A stretch of DNA of 64,000 nucleotides from Uranotaenia lowii (GCF_029784155.1 NC_073693.1:336614023-336678022); one strand, 5' to 3'; numbered from the stretch's first letter, positions 1 to 12,842 are shown. Program-made: numbers and translations. Notes: generated from the sequence alone by a model not told the origin.

Positions 1-668
1 CAACTTTGTCAATTTTGTCAATTTTGTCAATTTTGTCAATTTTGTCAATTTTGACAATTTTGTCAATTTTGTCAATTTTGTCAATTTTGTCAATTTTGTC
101 AATTTTGTCAATTTTGTCAATTTTGTCAATTTTGTCAATTTTGTCAATTTTGTCAATTTTGTCAATTTTGTCAATTTTGTCAATTTTGTCAATTTTGTCA
201 ATTTTGTCAATTTTGTCAATTTTGTCAATTTTGTCAATTTTGTCAATTTTGTCAATTTTGTCAATTTTGTCAATTTTGTCAATTTTGTCAATTTTGTCAA
301 TTTTGTCAATTTTGTTAATTTTGTCAATTTTGTCAATTTTGTCAATTTCGTCAATTTCGTCAATTTTGTCAATTTTGTCAATTTTGTCAATTTTGTCAAT
401 TTTGTCAATTTTGTCAATTTTGTCAATTTTGTCAATTTTGTCAATTTTGTCAATTTTGTCAATTTTGTCAATTTTGTCAATTTTGTCAATTTTGTCAATT
501 TTGTCAATTTTGTCAATTTTGTCAATTTTGTCAATTTTGTCAATTTTGTCAATTTTGTCAATTTTGTCAATTTTGTCAATTTTGTCAATTTTGTCAATTT
601 TGTCAATTTTGTCAATTTTGTCAATTTTGTCAATTTTTTCAATTTTGTCAGTTTCGTCTATTATGTCA
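1..668. repeat. 9-bp satellite array A, unit GTCAATTTT
   Basis: Continuous head-to-tail copies of the 9-mer GTCAATTTT, cut by the left window edge. Isolated variants are GTTAATTTT near 313 and GTCAATTTC near 349-360. The right edge decays through mutated units (TCTATTATG, TCATTATTT). Because 9 is a multiple of 3, the array reads open in several frames as repeated Ser-Ile-Leu, which is not evidence of coding. It differs by one base per unit from the large array at 43-59 kb (GACAATTTT), with the T-rich strand in the same orientation. Confidence 0.98.
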
Positions 669-2869
669 TTATTTTTTATTTGTAAGTTTTTATGTCATTT
701 ATGATTTTTTTTAAATTTGTATCTTTTTGCCGATTAAGCTTATTTCTACATTTTTTTTTGTTTTGTTTCAATTTCTTCAAATTTGTCAATTTAAAAAAAC
801 TGTGCAGTTTACAAAACTGATAAAATTGAAATAAAATTTTAAAATGACATACTTGTCAATAATATTTCAATAGGTAAAAATTACAAAATTGAAAACTTTA
901 CTTAAGACAAAAAATTTTAATCGGCAGAATGAGATTATTGTCAAAACTTGCAACATTGCCAAATTATCAAAATATTAAAAATCACTTGATAATTCGATTG
1001 ATTATTGGACCCTACTTTACCCTGAATGGTTGCATTTTACCCAATTATGTTTTCAATATAGGGGAGGAGCGGAATATTTGCGCCAATTAAGCAAAAAACT
1101 GATTTAATCAAACATTACATCGAATATGTGTACAAAAACTATATACACATAAGCAGACATCTCTTCTCCATACATTGGAGTATTTTTTTTTGTTGAAATC
1201 TCCTTCCGTTTTTGAGAAATTGATTTTTTTATAATTGTTGTCAAAATTGACGATTTTCAAACTGTGCGGGCTAAACGCGCCTATTTATGTTTAAGGTAAA
1301 ATTTCTGTTTTTTGGCAAAAGCAAAAGCTGAAGTTTTATAAAAATCTATGTCTTTTATAACTTTATGGAATAAACAAAATTTACGGTAGCCATCATATGG
1401 AGGAATTTGATTCCTAAGATAAATTTAATCATATCTGTTTTGAGATCTTCAATTTGCTCTTAAGATGTTAATTAGAGCTTAGATTTAAAGTTTTAATGAT
1501 AAAAATCATATAATTATTCTATTTAAATTTTTATTTAAGGGTAGCGGCATTTTACAAACATGATGGGGGCATACAAAAACACTCTCTTATTCCACTTTCC
1601 CATCATTATGAAACCATCAGAAAAGCTGAAAATTGTTTTACTTTTATGGTTCATTTGAATAAGAAACAAAAACCATCCAACTTTTTGTTTTGAGCTTCTT
1701 TTCGTATAATTTTTAAAAGGCAAATATTACATCAAAATGTATCAAAGCTTGTATGAATTTTTAATTTTTTTTTTAGTTTGTTAATTCATAAATTTTTTTT
1801 TTGCCTTATGTTCAAAGCGTATCACCCTCGAAATGCATTGATTAGATATGTTGTCTTGTCAGCCATTTCGTCAAACGGCCGTAGGTGCATTTCATTTCGG
1901 AGATCAATCCGGACAAACGTCATTGATGGACAAACGAAATGATTTGAAGTACAAGACTGGCCATCTTTTTCCAATTGTGTTCTTAATTTTTATTTTAAGG
2001 GTACCATAAACCGTAATTCTTAAAAGAGTTCATTAAGATGATACCTATTTAAAAAAAATCATAGAAACGGGATCATACAGGATATTCCAGGATCCAGTAA
2101 TTTAATAAGTATCAATTAGTCTCAATTAAAGTTATTTATATGAAATTATTGATAATTATCATATACTTTTATCCGACATACAATTTCAAATTTTTATATT
2201 TCCAAATAATTTTAGATTTACTGCGTTAGAAATTCTTTAATCATAATTTGATGATTCAGAATTAAGAAAACTACCTTTTTTTCTTAATGATTTATTAATT
2301 GATGATGATCCACACATAATTAACAAACTGTTAGAAAGTCTACAATTCATTGTCGAGAGTATTAAATCGGTTTTTTTTATTTATGAACTATTGAAGATTC
2401 AATAGTAAAAAACATGTTTAAAAGTATGTATTTTCTAGGCATATTTAGCATTTTAACCAATTTCTTATGACAAATTCTACCGTTGAAATACCGAGATAAA
2501 ATACTGGCCATTTTTTTTAAGTTGCCTCAATATTGTAAATAATGTTTTCTCAAAACCTTTTGAACGTAGAGAAAAATAAAGTGCTACAAGTTAAAACAAG
2601 ATACCTATTTCATATAATTAAACAAGTTTGAATTTGTAAAAATCGGATCAGAGGTTGGCATGTAATAGTTGTTTGAATTTCAACCATCTTTGAAGTTTAA
2701 ATAATCTTTTTTAACGTCAGGCTCTTACGTGTTATTTGGAAAAATAGTCTTCGAAATTGAACTTCATTGAATCATAGCACTTTTTAGCATATTTATGGTA
2801 ATCGTATTTTTTCTTCGAACATGTTTGTCAACATGTTTGAATTATCTGGAAAATTTAAGATATTTTCAC
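669..2869. other. AT-rich non-coding stretch
   Basis: I see no gene. From 669 to about 960 there are scattered pieces that look like decayed satellite units (for example TTTGTCAATTT near 782). The rest is AT-rich with poly-A/T runs and short unconvincing ORFs. No transposon ends recognised. Confidence 0.6.
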
Positions 2870-4060
2870 CTTCGTCACGTCCTAGCTAGAGGCAACATCT
2901 TCCACTCACTTCCTGGAAGGCCATCACACATGATTTGATATGAAGACAAACCGGTGTAGAAACGCACGGCTGATGATTTTCCCATGAGAAGGAAATGAAG
3001 AACTCGCTCACACGAGCTGATGGGGTTCCGGTTAATTCTGGTGCTGCTGCGGGATTCGTGCGTGCGTGCTGCCAGGTGGAGTTGTGGGTGGGTTGCCGAA
3101 TTTCAGGCGTTCATGTTTGTTTGTTGGCAGCCAGCAGACCGACGTTTTGCTGCTGCTATCTCTGGCACTAGGGACCAGATTCGGAAGAACAAATCCAACA
3201 GGAGGGAGAAAAAAATTACTATCAGCAAGCAACCATCGAGCTGAAGCTCGATAAGTGGCACACGGACGACTCGCATTCGTCTCCCTTCTAAGGAGGTATT
3301 AGGACACGGTTGATGGACTGACTCAACTGATCTGCAAAATCATAGTATTAGTAGTCATGATTTTCATTTCCTTTGTCGCTCGAGATTCTTTTTTGATTTT
3401 TTGGAAGAGACAAGCACCAGTTTGCTTCTGCAAGAACGGAGATGAAATTTCTGCTTGAATTAGACATACAAATTGTGTTTCTTTTATGCCGTAATAATCA
3501 AGCAAATTAGCATCGGCCAAGTTTAAAGATCAACTTCGATATTGGTAGAGAAAGGGTGCTATTTAGGGGCCATTTGATAGGTAAGTTTTCAGCAGCCGCG
3601 TGCCTCGCCAATTTCGGCTCATTAATTAGCACGTTAGCTGGGGTGGAAAATTAATCCCGTTACTGGGGCTACTTCATTTTACAGGTGTATAAACTTTGAT
3701 TGGAGGATATTTAATCGCCTTCTTTTCTGCCTGGGTTGTAGTTTAATTAGTGAATGGTATTTTGTGTCGAGATAACACCCCCTCAGAAGGCAACAACGGT
3801 TGTTCGAATTCAACCGACCTCAGGCTGAATTCCGGGCCTGAGAACGAACATAACTCCTGCTAGAGGGGTTTGGCGCAATTGGTTCGGTGATAAGCAAACG
3901 AGAAGCTCGGATGATTCTTCCTGATTTTGGGCATCTAATCGTTCAAAAACACAATGAACGGAAGAACGATGCCTTGTGATTGCTTCAAAGCGGATTAGGA
4001 TACAAGGGTCCAATTATTCACAAACGCTCAACAACAGGTAAGAAGCTTACGCTCGAGATG
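2870..4060. promoter_or_regulatory. GC-richer unique island, candidate cis-regulatory DNA
   Basis: This stretch is clearly less AT-rich than its surroundings and shows no repeat structure. Short ORFs on both strands (3020-3254, 3810-4013) overlap one another and resemble no family I know. Between about 3610 and 3760 there is a cluster of TAAT-type motifs: ATTAATTAG near 3622, AATTAATCCC near 3650, TTTAATCGCC near 3710 and TTTAATTAG near 3743. Such cores suit homeodomain factors. A diverged coding exon cannot be excluded. The regulatory role is inference only. Confidence 0.25.
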
Positions 4061-4204
4061 AGGGTTCAATTTGAGATGTTTCTCAATTTCAAATATAGCA
4101 TAATTTGAAAATGGTAATTTTTTCTTCAAACAGTGAAATTGGGAGAATTATAACAATTATAAAGAATAGTTTTATAGTTGAAAAATATAAATCCTCGTGT
4201 AAAT

Positions 4205-4319
4205 TACGTACTATACTATAGTATACTATACTATACTATACTATACTATACTATACTATACTATACTATACTATACTATACTATACTATACTATAATCTA
4301 GCTACTATACTATACTATA
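4205..4319. repeat. TATAC pentanucleotide microsatellite
   Basis: About twenty tandem copies of a 5-bp unit (TATAC in one phase), interrupted near 4293-4303 by a TAATCTAGC variant. The overlapping small ORF made of Tyr/Ile/Leu/Thr codons is a product of the repeat. Confidence 0.97.
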
Positions 4320-7300
4320 GCTCAAGTCTTGCTCACGAAGGAAAATTTTCGCAAACTTTTAGCTGATATTCAACTATTTCTGTGGTGGGTAAGAATACAA
4401 TCAAACAATTTTTTCGCTACAAATAGGAATGATTTGTTCGAAATTACATTTTAAAACTCGATCGTTGTGTAATCTTAGGTAGTTAAGTATGAACTTAGTA
4501 CCAAAAGACGTTCCCACAAAACAGTTTCATGGAGTGACGACATTTCCATGTGATCTGCACATACATAGTTTAATTTATTGTTTGACACGTTGGGAAAATA
4601 TTGTTCCCCAACAATGCATATCTGAACTTACCACCATTTAGCGGGAGGTTGCTTGAGAACAGGGGCCAAATGTTATCCGCCAGTCCCCGCGAGAAGGAAT
4701 AGGGACAGAAAGATAGCGAAGAGTGACTGTTGACAACCAGAAAGTGCCACCAAGTAATTCCACAACGTACCTACTAACCAAGATACTGCCAAACTACTTC
4801 TGCTTGCTTTGGCACGAGACAAGCAATGCTGCTAAAGTTTAGACCGTTTTGGATAATTAGCACCTTAATATTTCAGAATAAAAAAAAGTTGTGCAGTGTT
4901 TAAACTTTTGGTTAACACTAATTCGAATTCGTAACAATAAATGATTGCTTACAGTCAATTTTACCAATGTTTTCGAAACTAGCAACACTGCATGTTGCAT
5001 TTAACACAACATGCCATGGGCTATCATCATCAGCGGCACATTTGCGAGATGCAGCGTCGCGAATGTTGATAAGTTGTGGGTGCGACAACTTTAGAGCGGC
5101 ACACGTCGTGTAACCAGTTGTCGGTACTTAACTCAGCTTCTCGAGCAAACAGAGTTTACAAACTCGCGAAGGTTTGCAAATTTCTTCAAGGCAGACATTT
5201 GAAAATGGCATTTGCTCGCCAGTACATATCTCAATTGAATTGCCAAAATTAAACTGATGAACTAACAAATCTACTGGTTAAAAATACCAGAATCAAATTA
5301 CATCAAATATTCAAAGAATAATTAATTCCTTAAACATTACGAACAAAGCAAGATCAAATATTTTTGTCACATTCATGCGTTAGTTGTTGTTCGATTTGGG
5401 CTTTAACTTATTCTATTAGTTTCAGTATTAATAAAATTGTCCTGTAACGGTGTTAAATCTGACTTCTTCTCAGAAATGCCTGAATAGCTGTTCACGAATT
5501 TATTTTCAGAATATTCTGTATGCATGACAAAAGGTTTTTATAAAATATTCATAGCAAAAAGTTGTATCAATTGTCCGCAGTAATTATATTTCTCGCGTGA
5601 GCTTTCATTACGTCGTATGAAACAAAATATAAACAAACAGTTTTATGAAAAAAAAATACAAAAACTGACATAAACTAGTGGCAACTTCTTTCCATTTAGA
5701 ATATTTGTAGCCTGGACAACATATTCTATATGTGAAATACAAATTTTGAAGTTGTTTTGATAACTTTTGCAGCAGTTTTCTGTGAATTCCTAAGATGTTT
5801 TATACGACGTAATGAAAGCTGAGATCGTGAGCTGAATAGCTGGTACTGAGGCAATGAGACACGTGATTTCTGATGAACGACAAAACTTATGAAAAACCCT
5901 ATTTTAAACAAATTCCATCGGTTGAATCATGTAACTTTTCTGATGAAGATTGAAGTATGTATTTGCTGATTGATTTGTAAAAAAATATGTGATTTGCCAA
6001 GGCTATGCTCCTGTAGAAAAAAACAACAATTTTCAAAACAAAAACTTTGATTTCAGCTGTTTTAATAGCTAAAAAAAAATACTCTAAGTAGTTGAAGTTC
6101 AATCTCATGATGGTTTTGCTTAGATTTTGTCAAATTTTGCCAGCAGACATTCCAGTAGAAACGTTTTTAGAGGCACAAAAATAATCAAGTTTTCTAAATT
6201 TTGAAACAGCTGAGTCTACAAAAGTTCTAAGTGCAAAAGAAAAGCATTGACCCAAAAACTAAAGAAAATTGAAGGAGGAGGATGCAGCCACCCAAAGTAC
6301 AAATTTGACGAAATATAAGTGGGAAAATCGAATCAATACCAAGATTGCCGACCGATGGGAAATACTAAGAATAAAGCATAAAAATTTCTTACAAAAAATG
6401 ATCAATATGCTTTTTTTACATTTTTCATGAATTATCATAAGATTACTTTTATTTTCTTCATAGACAATTTTTCAATCAAACAAATGGTTTTTCAGATACA
6501 CGCATTCCTAACTGTCCCATTTCTTTAATAACTTAGCTATAGAAAGAAGTTTTTTTTTACTTTTGAATGATGTTCACATGAAAAATTCCAAAAAAAAATG
6601 AATGCATAAATCCATCGTAGCCTGAACAGATTAAATTTCTAAAAATCTGCTTTTCAATAAATAAAATTATAACAGATAAAGCCCTTAAGTTTAAATCTTA
6701 AAATATATCACTTAATTTAGAATGGAAACGCAAGTGAGTTAAATATGGACATATGTATGTCCTATACGACAAAGCAGAGAAAATTTATGTGACTCTGTTG
6801 AATAACTATCAAATTAAAAAAAAAATTCTTATTTCAGAACCGATTGTTTGATTGATTCATTGGGTCCAAGCGTATATGCATTTTTCCTTGAATATATAAA
6901 GAAAAATAGAGTTAAATTTGCATTGTAAAAATCGACAGTTTTCATACATGACAAGTGCTTTTTGGAAACACTTCAAATTGTACTGTCTCATATCTGCAAG
7001 TTTGGCCAATTGCAAAACATTTTTTAACATGATTTTACTTCAAACTGATTCAAACTGATTCGAAGGGCTGTTTGAAAATGGTTATTGAAAATCTTCTTCG
7101 ACGTTTTTTTTTGTATTTCTACAGCTCATTTTCTCAGCTTAAAAAATACACCATCTATAGCTTTTCGGGCACTGGAAGGTAGAATATCAGGAAAATATTC
7201 CAAAAATTGTTTTAATTTACCCTATTGACTGGTGTTCAAAATTCTTTTTCCATAATGTACAATATGAAATGAATTCCACTATGAGAAGCTTCTATATCAA

Positions 7301-7559
7301 TTTAAAAATTTATTTAACCTCGATGCGGGTAAATCTGCCTTCCTCCTTCAAACAGTTGGGGACGGAATAGGAAAAGATGGACGGGCCCCCAAATAAGTTT
7401 TTTTTGTATGAAAAGACAACTTTAAAAACAGAAGGACCATATTCTATAAAAGAGGGTTTTGCGAACGAATTGTTGACACAACTCGAAAGTTTATCAAATA
7501 AATGTGACAAATGTTTCATGGAAGTTCGTGAGCCTTTCTCATTTTGGAATTAGGAGATG
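4320..7559. other. AT-rich intergenic stretch with one small inverted repeat
   Basis: No gene or transposon recognised. A 23-bp inverted repeat with one mismatch lies at 5601-5623 and 5797-5819 (core CTTTCATTACGTCGTAT), with a ~170-bp spacer. It could be the stump of an old MITE or foldback. Short ORFs on the minus strand here are Phe/Lys-rich and look like chance reading frames. Confidence 0.55.
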
Positions 7560-8129
7560 GTGGAGAATCCATAGGAGTAAACTATAAATTTTGTCATTAT
7601 TTAAGTAACCATGGAGCTTTAAAAACAGAATTCAAATTTCAGATCTTGAAAAATAAAGTTTGGTGATGAAGTTTCGTTAAATATTATTTTAGAGAACAAG
7701 AGATCAAAAATGATTAAAAAAAATCGAAACAGAAACATGGAAATATGATTAAAATAAGATCTGAGTGAAAAAAAAGAATTTGATGAAGAGGTTTGATATG
7801 GATCTGAAACATAAATCTGCTTATTCCTATATAAGTTTTATGATGTGAGCATGGCCGTAGGAACGGGGAGGGGGTGGGGGTTTGTAGTTAAACCCCCCCC
7901 TCCCCCCATGAGTGTCCAAAAAGCAAGCGAGATATGCTACTCTACATTCAAAATTTTAAATTTATAATCAAATTATGATAATAGAGCAAAGATATTCAAG
8001 AGTAATTATCTGGACTAAAAACTAATGCAAAAACCTCAAAAACTCATCCCAAGTTCAAAATTCTGCTACAGTTTTTCAAAATTTTCTCGCTTGTTCACAG
8101 AATAAGATTGTCAGATTTTATTCAGCACG

Positions 8130-8490
8130 TATCCCAACCAGACAAATACGGGCTGTTTTATATAAAAACCTGGCAAAATCCGGGTAGTTGATTTCAAAAT
8201 TGTCGACCAAAACCCAGGCAATACCGGGCAATTGGTAAATTTAGAATAAAGAACTTAAAAAAAACCTTTCATGACTATTTTATTGAAACTTGCTGAAAAA
8301 TTTTGGACTAATAAATAAAAAAAATTTCAACAAAATTTGTTTTTTTTTTTTGTATTTGATTAAATAATGAGAATGAGAACAAACCCGGGCAAAATCCGGG
8401 CTTTTTGAATGAAATCCGGGCAACCATATCATAGAAATTCTTTTAAATATCCGGGCCAATCCGGTTTAAACCGGGTAATCTGGCAACCTT
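8130..8490. repeat. Cluster of CCGGGCAAAATCCGGG-type degenerate repeats
   Basis: Several short modules recur: CAAAATCCGGGTAG near 8170, CAATACCGGGCAATT near 8220, CCGGGCAAAATCCGGG near 8385, AAATCCGGGCAACC near 8414, and GGCCAATCCGG with AAACCGGGTAATC near 8453-8480. The module is partly self-complementary (CCCGG/CCGGG). It lies in the interior of the hAT-like element and may be its subterminal repeat or an independent small repeat. The overlapping 78-aa ORF at 8409 is an artefact. Confidence 0.6.
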
Positions 8491-9856
8491 ATCGTAGAAA
8501 TTCAGGTCAGAATATTAAATTTGAAATTATACTTATTTTAGAGGTTCTGGTTTCATATTCCCATAATCAAAATTTTTTTTTTAAGAAAATAATTTCTGAT
8601 TCGCTATCAAGTTTAGAACTCTTGAATTTCAGTTCATTTTGGTAATAGTTTTCCGAATATTAAAAAAAAGAATAATTTGGTTTTATTCAAATTCGAAGTT
8701 CTTAAACTTTATTCTAAAACAAAATATAAACATTTAAAGCTTCTAAGTGGCGATCGAAAATTTAAAACTCAGATTCAGATTCACATTTCAAATCAGATTC
8801 CGAAAACAGATTAGAAATAAATAATTGAAATAATGAATTAAGATTAAACCAGTGATTAAACAGAATGAGGGCTCTTGAACTTGGCTCATAAAATTCTTAT
8901 CTGGAATCAAGATTTGGAAATCGTATTTTTGTACCTTTCAGAAATCGTCTAGAAATTCGAAAACAGATTCAAAGTTCAATTTTCAGTTTTTGAATTCAGA
9001 TTTAAAATAAAAAAAAATGATCAGCTTGTTAGTGAGTTTTTCAATCAACATAAATTTATTGTGAAATTCAAGAGAACATGAACTTAAAAATCTGCTTGTC
9101 AATTCAATTTCAAGATTTCAAATTTTTGATCAGAATTAGTTCGTACACACAATGAGGCTGAAAATCACAAATATGAAGAAGATTTTTTGTTAATTTTCTA
9201 AATTTTGATTCATGCAAAATATCCAAATTGTATTTTAAAAAAATCATCCACAGAATTTTTATTATGGAACGGATTCTTTACGAAGAATATTTTCTGTTGA
9301 AACATTTACCTGATCTTCTCCTAAAAATTCTGCACAAAATTCTTTATTTTCTCGGTCTATTGGTTTAACATAAAAAATATTACTGTTTTTTAAGCCAACC
9401 TTCAAACTAAAATCATAAATTTAGTTCAAGTTAGCATCAAGCAAATTTGATCCAATTTTTTTTATCTTTAACTGTTTATTGTTAAATTTGTCATCAAAAG
9501 TTAGAATCTTGGAATTTGCAAAAGAGTTTAGAAGATTGGGCTAGTTTGATTTGAGTATAGAATAAGTTTTTTTTAAGAAATTGAAGGTTACCCTGAAATG
9601 AACTTATTTTTCCTTATATCAAATAACTTCCATCTACAAGACTTTTAAACAAATTCAAAAATTTCAATCATCGACAAAAGCAAATTTAATATTTTGTTTC
9701 TAGACGTTTCATTAAAAAAAAATGATGATCTAAAGTAACTTTTCTTTAAAGGTTTTTTAATGGCACTTTACCATCCTTGTGGCATTCGTGTCTTCTCTCA
9801 AGTAACGATTTCATACGAAAACTATTTAATAATGACTACTTTGAAATGAATAATCA

Positions 9857-11071
9857 AGGCCAAATGCAATTTTAAGGTGATAAAGTGAAAAAAGCGGTGA
9901 TGTAATAGAAAATGCTGAGAAAAATATAAGTTTTAGGAGTTAAAAAGGTGCGGGAGGTGGATTATAAGTGCCTAGCGCAGCCAAAAAAAGATTAAGAAGG
10001 CTGAAGCAACGCGGAATCGAAGTGTTTTCTCCTGCAGTGAATAGGGAGTTCTAAAATGGGTTGGAAAGAAGTAAGTGGAAGAGAGAAAGAGACTGAGAAA
10101 ATGCAGTGGAAAGCGGGAATCGACCAAGAGAAAAGTGGTTTATGGTCGACCGGCCGAATCAGAAAGAAGTGGGCGAAAGAGAATGTGTGGAGGGAAAACC
10201 CAGCTTGCTTCGATCGAAGAAGTTTAGTGAAAATCGGCCGAGAGAAGAATGGTGTGGGAAAACGGTGATTCGGGTGGGTGGGAATAGAGTGAGGAGAGGT
10301 GGAATTTAAAAGAGCGCCTTATTAGATCTGAGAGAGCCAGCAGATTGCGACCGGGTGAGGAGAGTGGTGAAAATAAAATCTGTCCCTGGAGATGAAGTTT
10401 GGTGAAAAATTCTAATTGGTTGGGTTAAGAGTTGGGAATCTACTGTAGAAAGGGAAAATGTGCAAAACGAGGAAAATAGCATCAAGTGGGAATATTCGGA
10501 ACAAGGTTCTTTAGGTTCGATAAGTCGATTGGGGGAAAACAACTTGGGCTACTTCGAGTACAAAAAAAATAATCCAAAAAAGAAAAAGTGAGGTTATTAG
10601 GTAATATCAGATGGAAATAGATATGATTATGATACTGAATAAGGTCAGTCACAGCTAAAGGTAAGCTTAAAGTTTTTCTTGAGGTAATATGGGTGTAAAG
10701 GTAAGGTTATTCTGTTGTATAACTATTTAATTGATTGTTTATATTATATAAGACCGTTCAATCTGTTGCCAGCTGGGGAGGTATCTACACGCATGCGGAA
10801 TACCTGTCGTAGATTCATAACACTGAGAATGTTATGAATTTTATACGGTTGCGAAACTGTTTGCTCGTTCTACAAATAAGACATACACATACACGAAATA
10901 CATTCATTACATGACAGTTCACACGAAGCCATGGTGTCGGGTATGTGTTAATTTGCATTGGAGATTCGTCAAACTTATAATCTAAAGAATGCAATTTAGC
11001 GCATACGTTGGCGAAACTGCGGTGAATCCGTGCACCCATGGTGGATTATCTACATACATACATACATACAT
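9857..11071 (+). mobile_element. Retroposed insert with 22-bp target duplication and CATA tail
   Basis: A perfect 22-bp direct repeat (starting ACTACTTTGAAATG) flanks this segment at 9835-9856 and 11072-11093. The insert ends in a short (CATA)n tail at about 11052-11071. A long target duplication plus a simple-repeat 3' tail is the hallmark of target-primed reverse transcription, so I read it as a LINE-mobilised insertion in + orientation. The first half (10050-10560) is strikingly purine-rich on the + strand and has overlapping short ORFs rich in Lys, Arg and Glu, none recognisable as reverse transcriptase or gag. It is either a 5'-truncated LINE of unknown clade, a SINE-like passenger or a processed transcript. 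Confidence 0.6.
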
Positions 11072-11237
11072 ACTACTTTGAAATGAATAATCATATAGTT
11101 AGAAACATAGTTTGTTTGAATTTTTTTTATTCGTGTGTTGTTGAGCAAAAAATCATAGGTAAAAATCAGTCACCCAAACCCCTCCCATAAGTCGGCTCTT
11201 CCTACGGCCCTGGATGTAAGTGTCTGAAATTGGAATA

Positions 11238-12842
11238 CAGTGAGCGAAATAAGAATAGCACCACTATGTGTTTTGCTTGTTAAAATATGAATGTTTGAAA
11301 ATCACCAAAACTTTGTTCTATAAATTGTTTTGAATTGTTTAACGGATAAATCAAGCATAAGTTTACTTTTTTTGGACGTTGCAATTGGCGTTGAGGACCA
11401 AAACTATGGAAAAAGGGTGCGAAATAAGAATAGAACCACTTGTGTTTTTTCAACAAAAACAAGATTATTTCTAAAAATTGACTGTAGAAAAGTGAATAAT
11501 AATGCTTCTACGAATTATCTGAATAGATAACTGTGTTTTAAGGAGTTTTCTAGAATTTCGAAGATTTTCAAAGGTTTTAAAAGGGGGTTTCAAGAGATGC
11601 TCCTCTAGCGTTTAGGAATTTGATACTTGAGCTATAATATTTTATCAAACTGCTTTATTTCTTCATTATCATTCATAAGTATGATGCAAATTGACGAAAC
11701 ATAGATTTGATGCTGAATTTGAATAAAAAAAACAGGCTTCAAATTCAAAAATACTAATGTTTTTAAATAGTCGAACGCTATTTCTCTAGTTTCAAGTCGT
11801 AGATGGCAGCACTATCTTGCAATTAAACCGAATTGATGCTCATTTTTGAATATCTGGGATTAATTCAGGTGTGCTGGATGATTTTGGTCAAGAAATAAGT
11901 ACTTGGTATCGTGTGACCGCCTTGGAAATTCTAAGATCACAATATCAAAAAATAAGAATTTCATCATGAACCCATAAAAGGGAATTTCTTGGACCGATAA
12001 TCAAAATAATTTTGTACTTTCCGATGGAGCTTGATGAACCAGATAACTAGCAGTATTATTGGTATGATTTGAAATTGAATCGGAAGTTGAGATGTGCAGG
12101 AATGTTGGCGGTTTTATATTCTTGTGCTGGTGTTTGTTATTGCAAATCCGGAAAAGATTTCTGCAGCGTGAACTCCAGCAAAACTGTGTTGGAAAACTAC
12201 ATCGAAATGATGAATATGGGCCTAAATAAACCTGGAAAATCAATATTGAGACTTAATTTGGTATTAACGGCACGATAGTGCTGCCATCTATGACTTGAAA
12301 CTGGAAAAAGTGATGTTTATTGAAAAAAAAATCTAAGTTTATGAATACCAACCTGTTTTTTTCTGATTTAAAATAAACCGAACATGTTTGATTCATCATT
12401 TCACGTCATTTTAATGAAGAAAGTAAGTAGTTTGGTAAAGAATTACAGCTCAAATATCAAATTCCTTAGTTTTAGAAGAGCGTCTCTTAAAACACTATTT
12501 TAAAACCTTCGAAAATCTTTGTAATTCTAGAAAACTCCTTAGAATGCAGTAAACCATTCAGATAATTTGTAGAAGCATTATTATTCACTTTTACACAGTC
12601 AATTTTTAGAAATAATCTTGTTTTTGTTGAAAAAACACAAGTGGTTCTATTCTTATTTCGCACCCTTTTTCCATAGTTTTGGTCCTCAACGCCAATTGCA
12701 ACGTCCAAAAAAAGTAAACTTATGCTTGATTTATCCGTTAAACAATTCAAAACAATTTATAGAAGAAAATTTTGGTGATTTTCAAACATTCATATTTTAA
12801 CAAGCAAAACACATAGTGGTGCTATTCTTATTTCGCTCACTG
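11238..12842 (+). mobile_element. Tc1/mariner foldback element, ~600-bp inverted arms
   Basis: Both ends carry the inverted terminal sequence CAGTGAGCGAAATAAGAATA, flanked by TA dinucleotides at 11236-11237 and 12843-12844, as expected for IS630/Tc1/mariner insertion. The inverted similarity continues far inward: left arm about 11238-11830, right arm about 12250-12842. Shared landmarks include GATGGCAGCACTAT (left) against ATAGTGCTGCCATC (right). The central ~400 bp is not symmetrical and contains a transposase fossil on the + strand. Small ORFs in the arms (11330 + and 12487 -) are mirror images and not genes. Confidence 0.85.
12030..12278 (+). pseudogene. Tc1-like transposase fossil
   Basis: The frame starting at 12030 reads LDEPDN*QYYWYDLK and then GMLAVLYSCAG...NYIEMMN. 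In Tc1 transposases the segment after the first catalytic Asp typically reads like NLDGPDGFxYYWHDLR, followed by a GGSVMVWG block and a YIEML-type block. The match is clear although it carries an in-frame stop and lacks a clean SDEK motif just upstream (FPMELDEPD is seen instead). Only this middle fragment of the ~340-aa protein remains, so it cannot be active. It identifies the surrounding foldback as a derivative of a Tc1-like element. Confidence 0.7.

Larger units (their letters stand above)
7850..11212. mobile_element. hAT-like non-autonomous DNA transposon with 8-bp target duplication
   Basis: The left end reads CATGGCCGTAGGAA and the right end is the inverse TTCCTACGGCCCTG, so both share GGCCGTAGGAA as a terminal inverted repeat. 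The flanks GATGTGAG (7842-7849) and GATGTAAG (11213-11220) match at 7 of 8 positions, the target duplication length of the hAT superfamily. Just inside the left end a G-tract (7865-7880) faces a C-tract (7893-7907), forming a strong potential hairpin. No transposase is recognised. A 1.2-kb retroposed insert (9857-11071) lies within it, so the original element was about 2.1 kb. Superfamily assignment rests on end sequence and duplication length only. Confidence 0.65.

Noticed and set aside
10056..10309. Lys/Glu-rich ORFs as a host gene
   Set aside because: Two overlapping frames of similar quality lie in purine-biased DNA within a retroposed insert.
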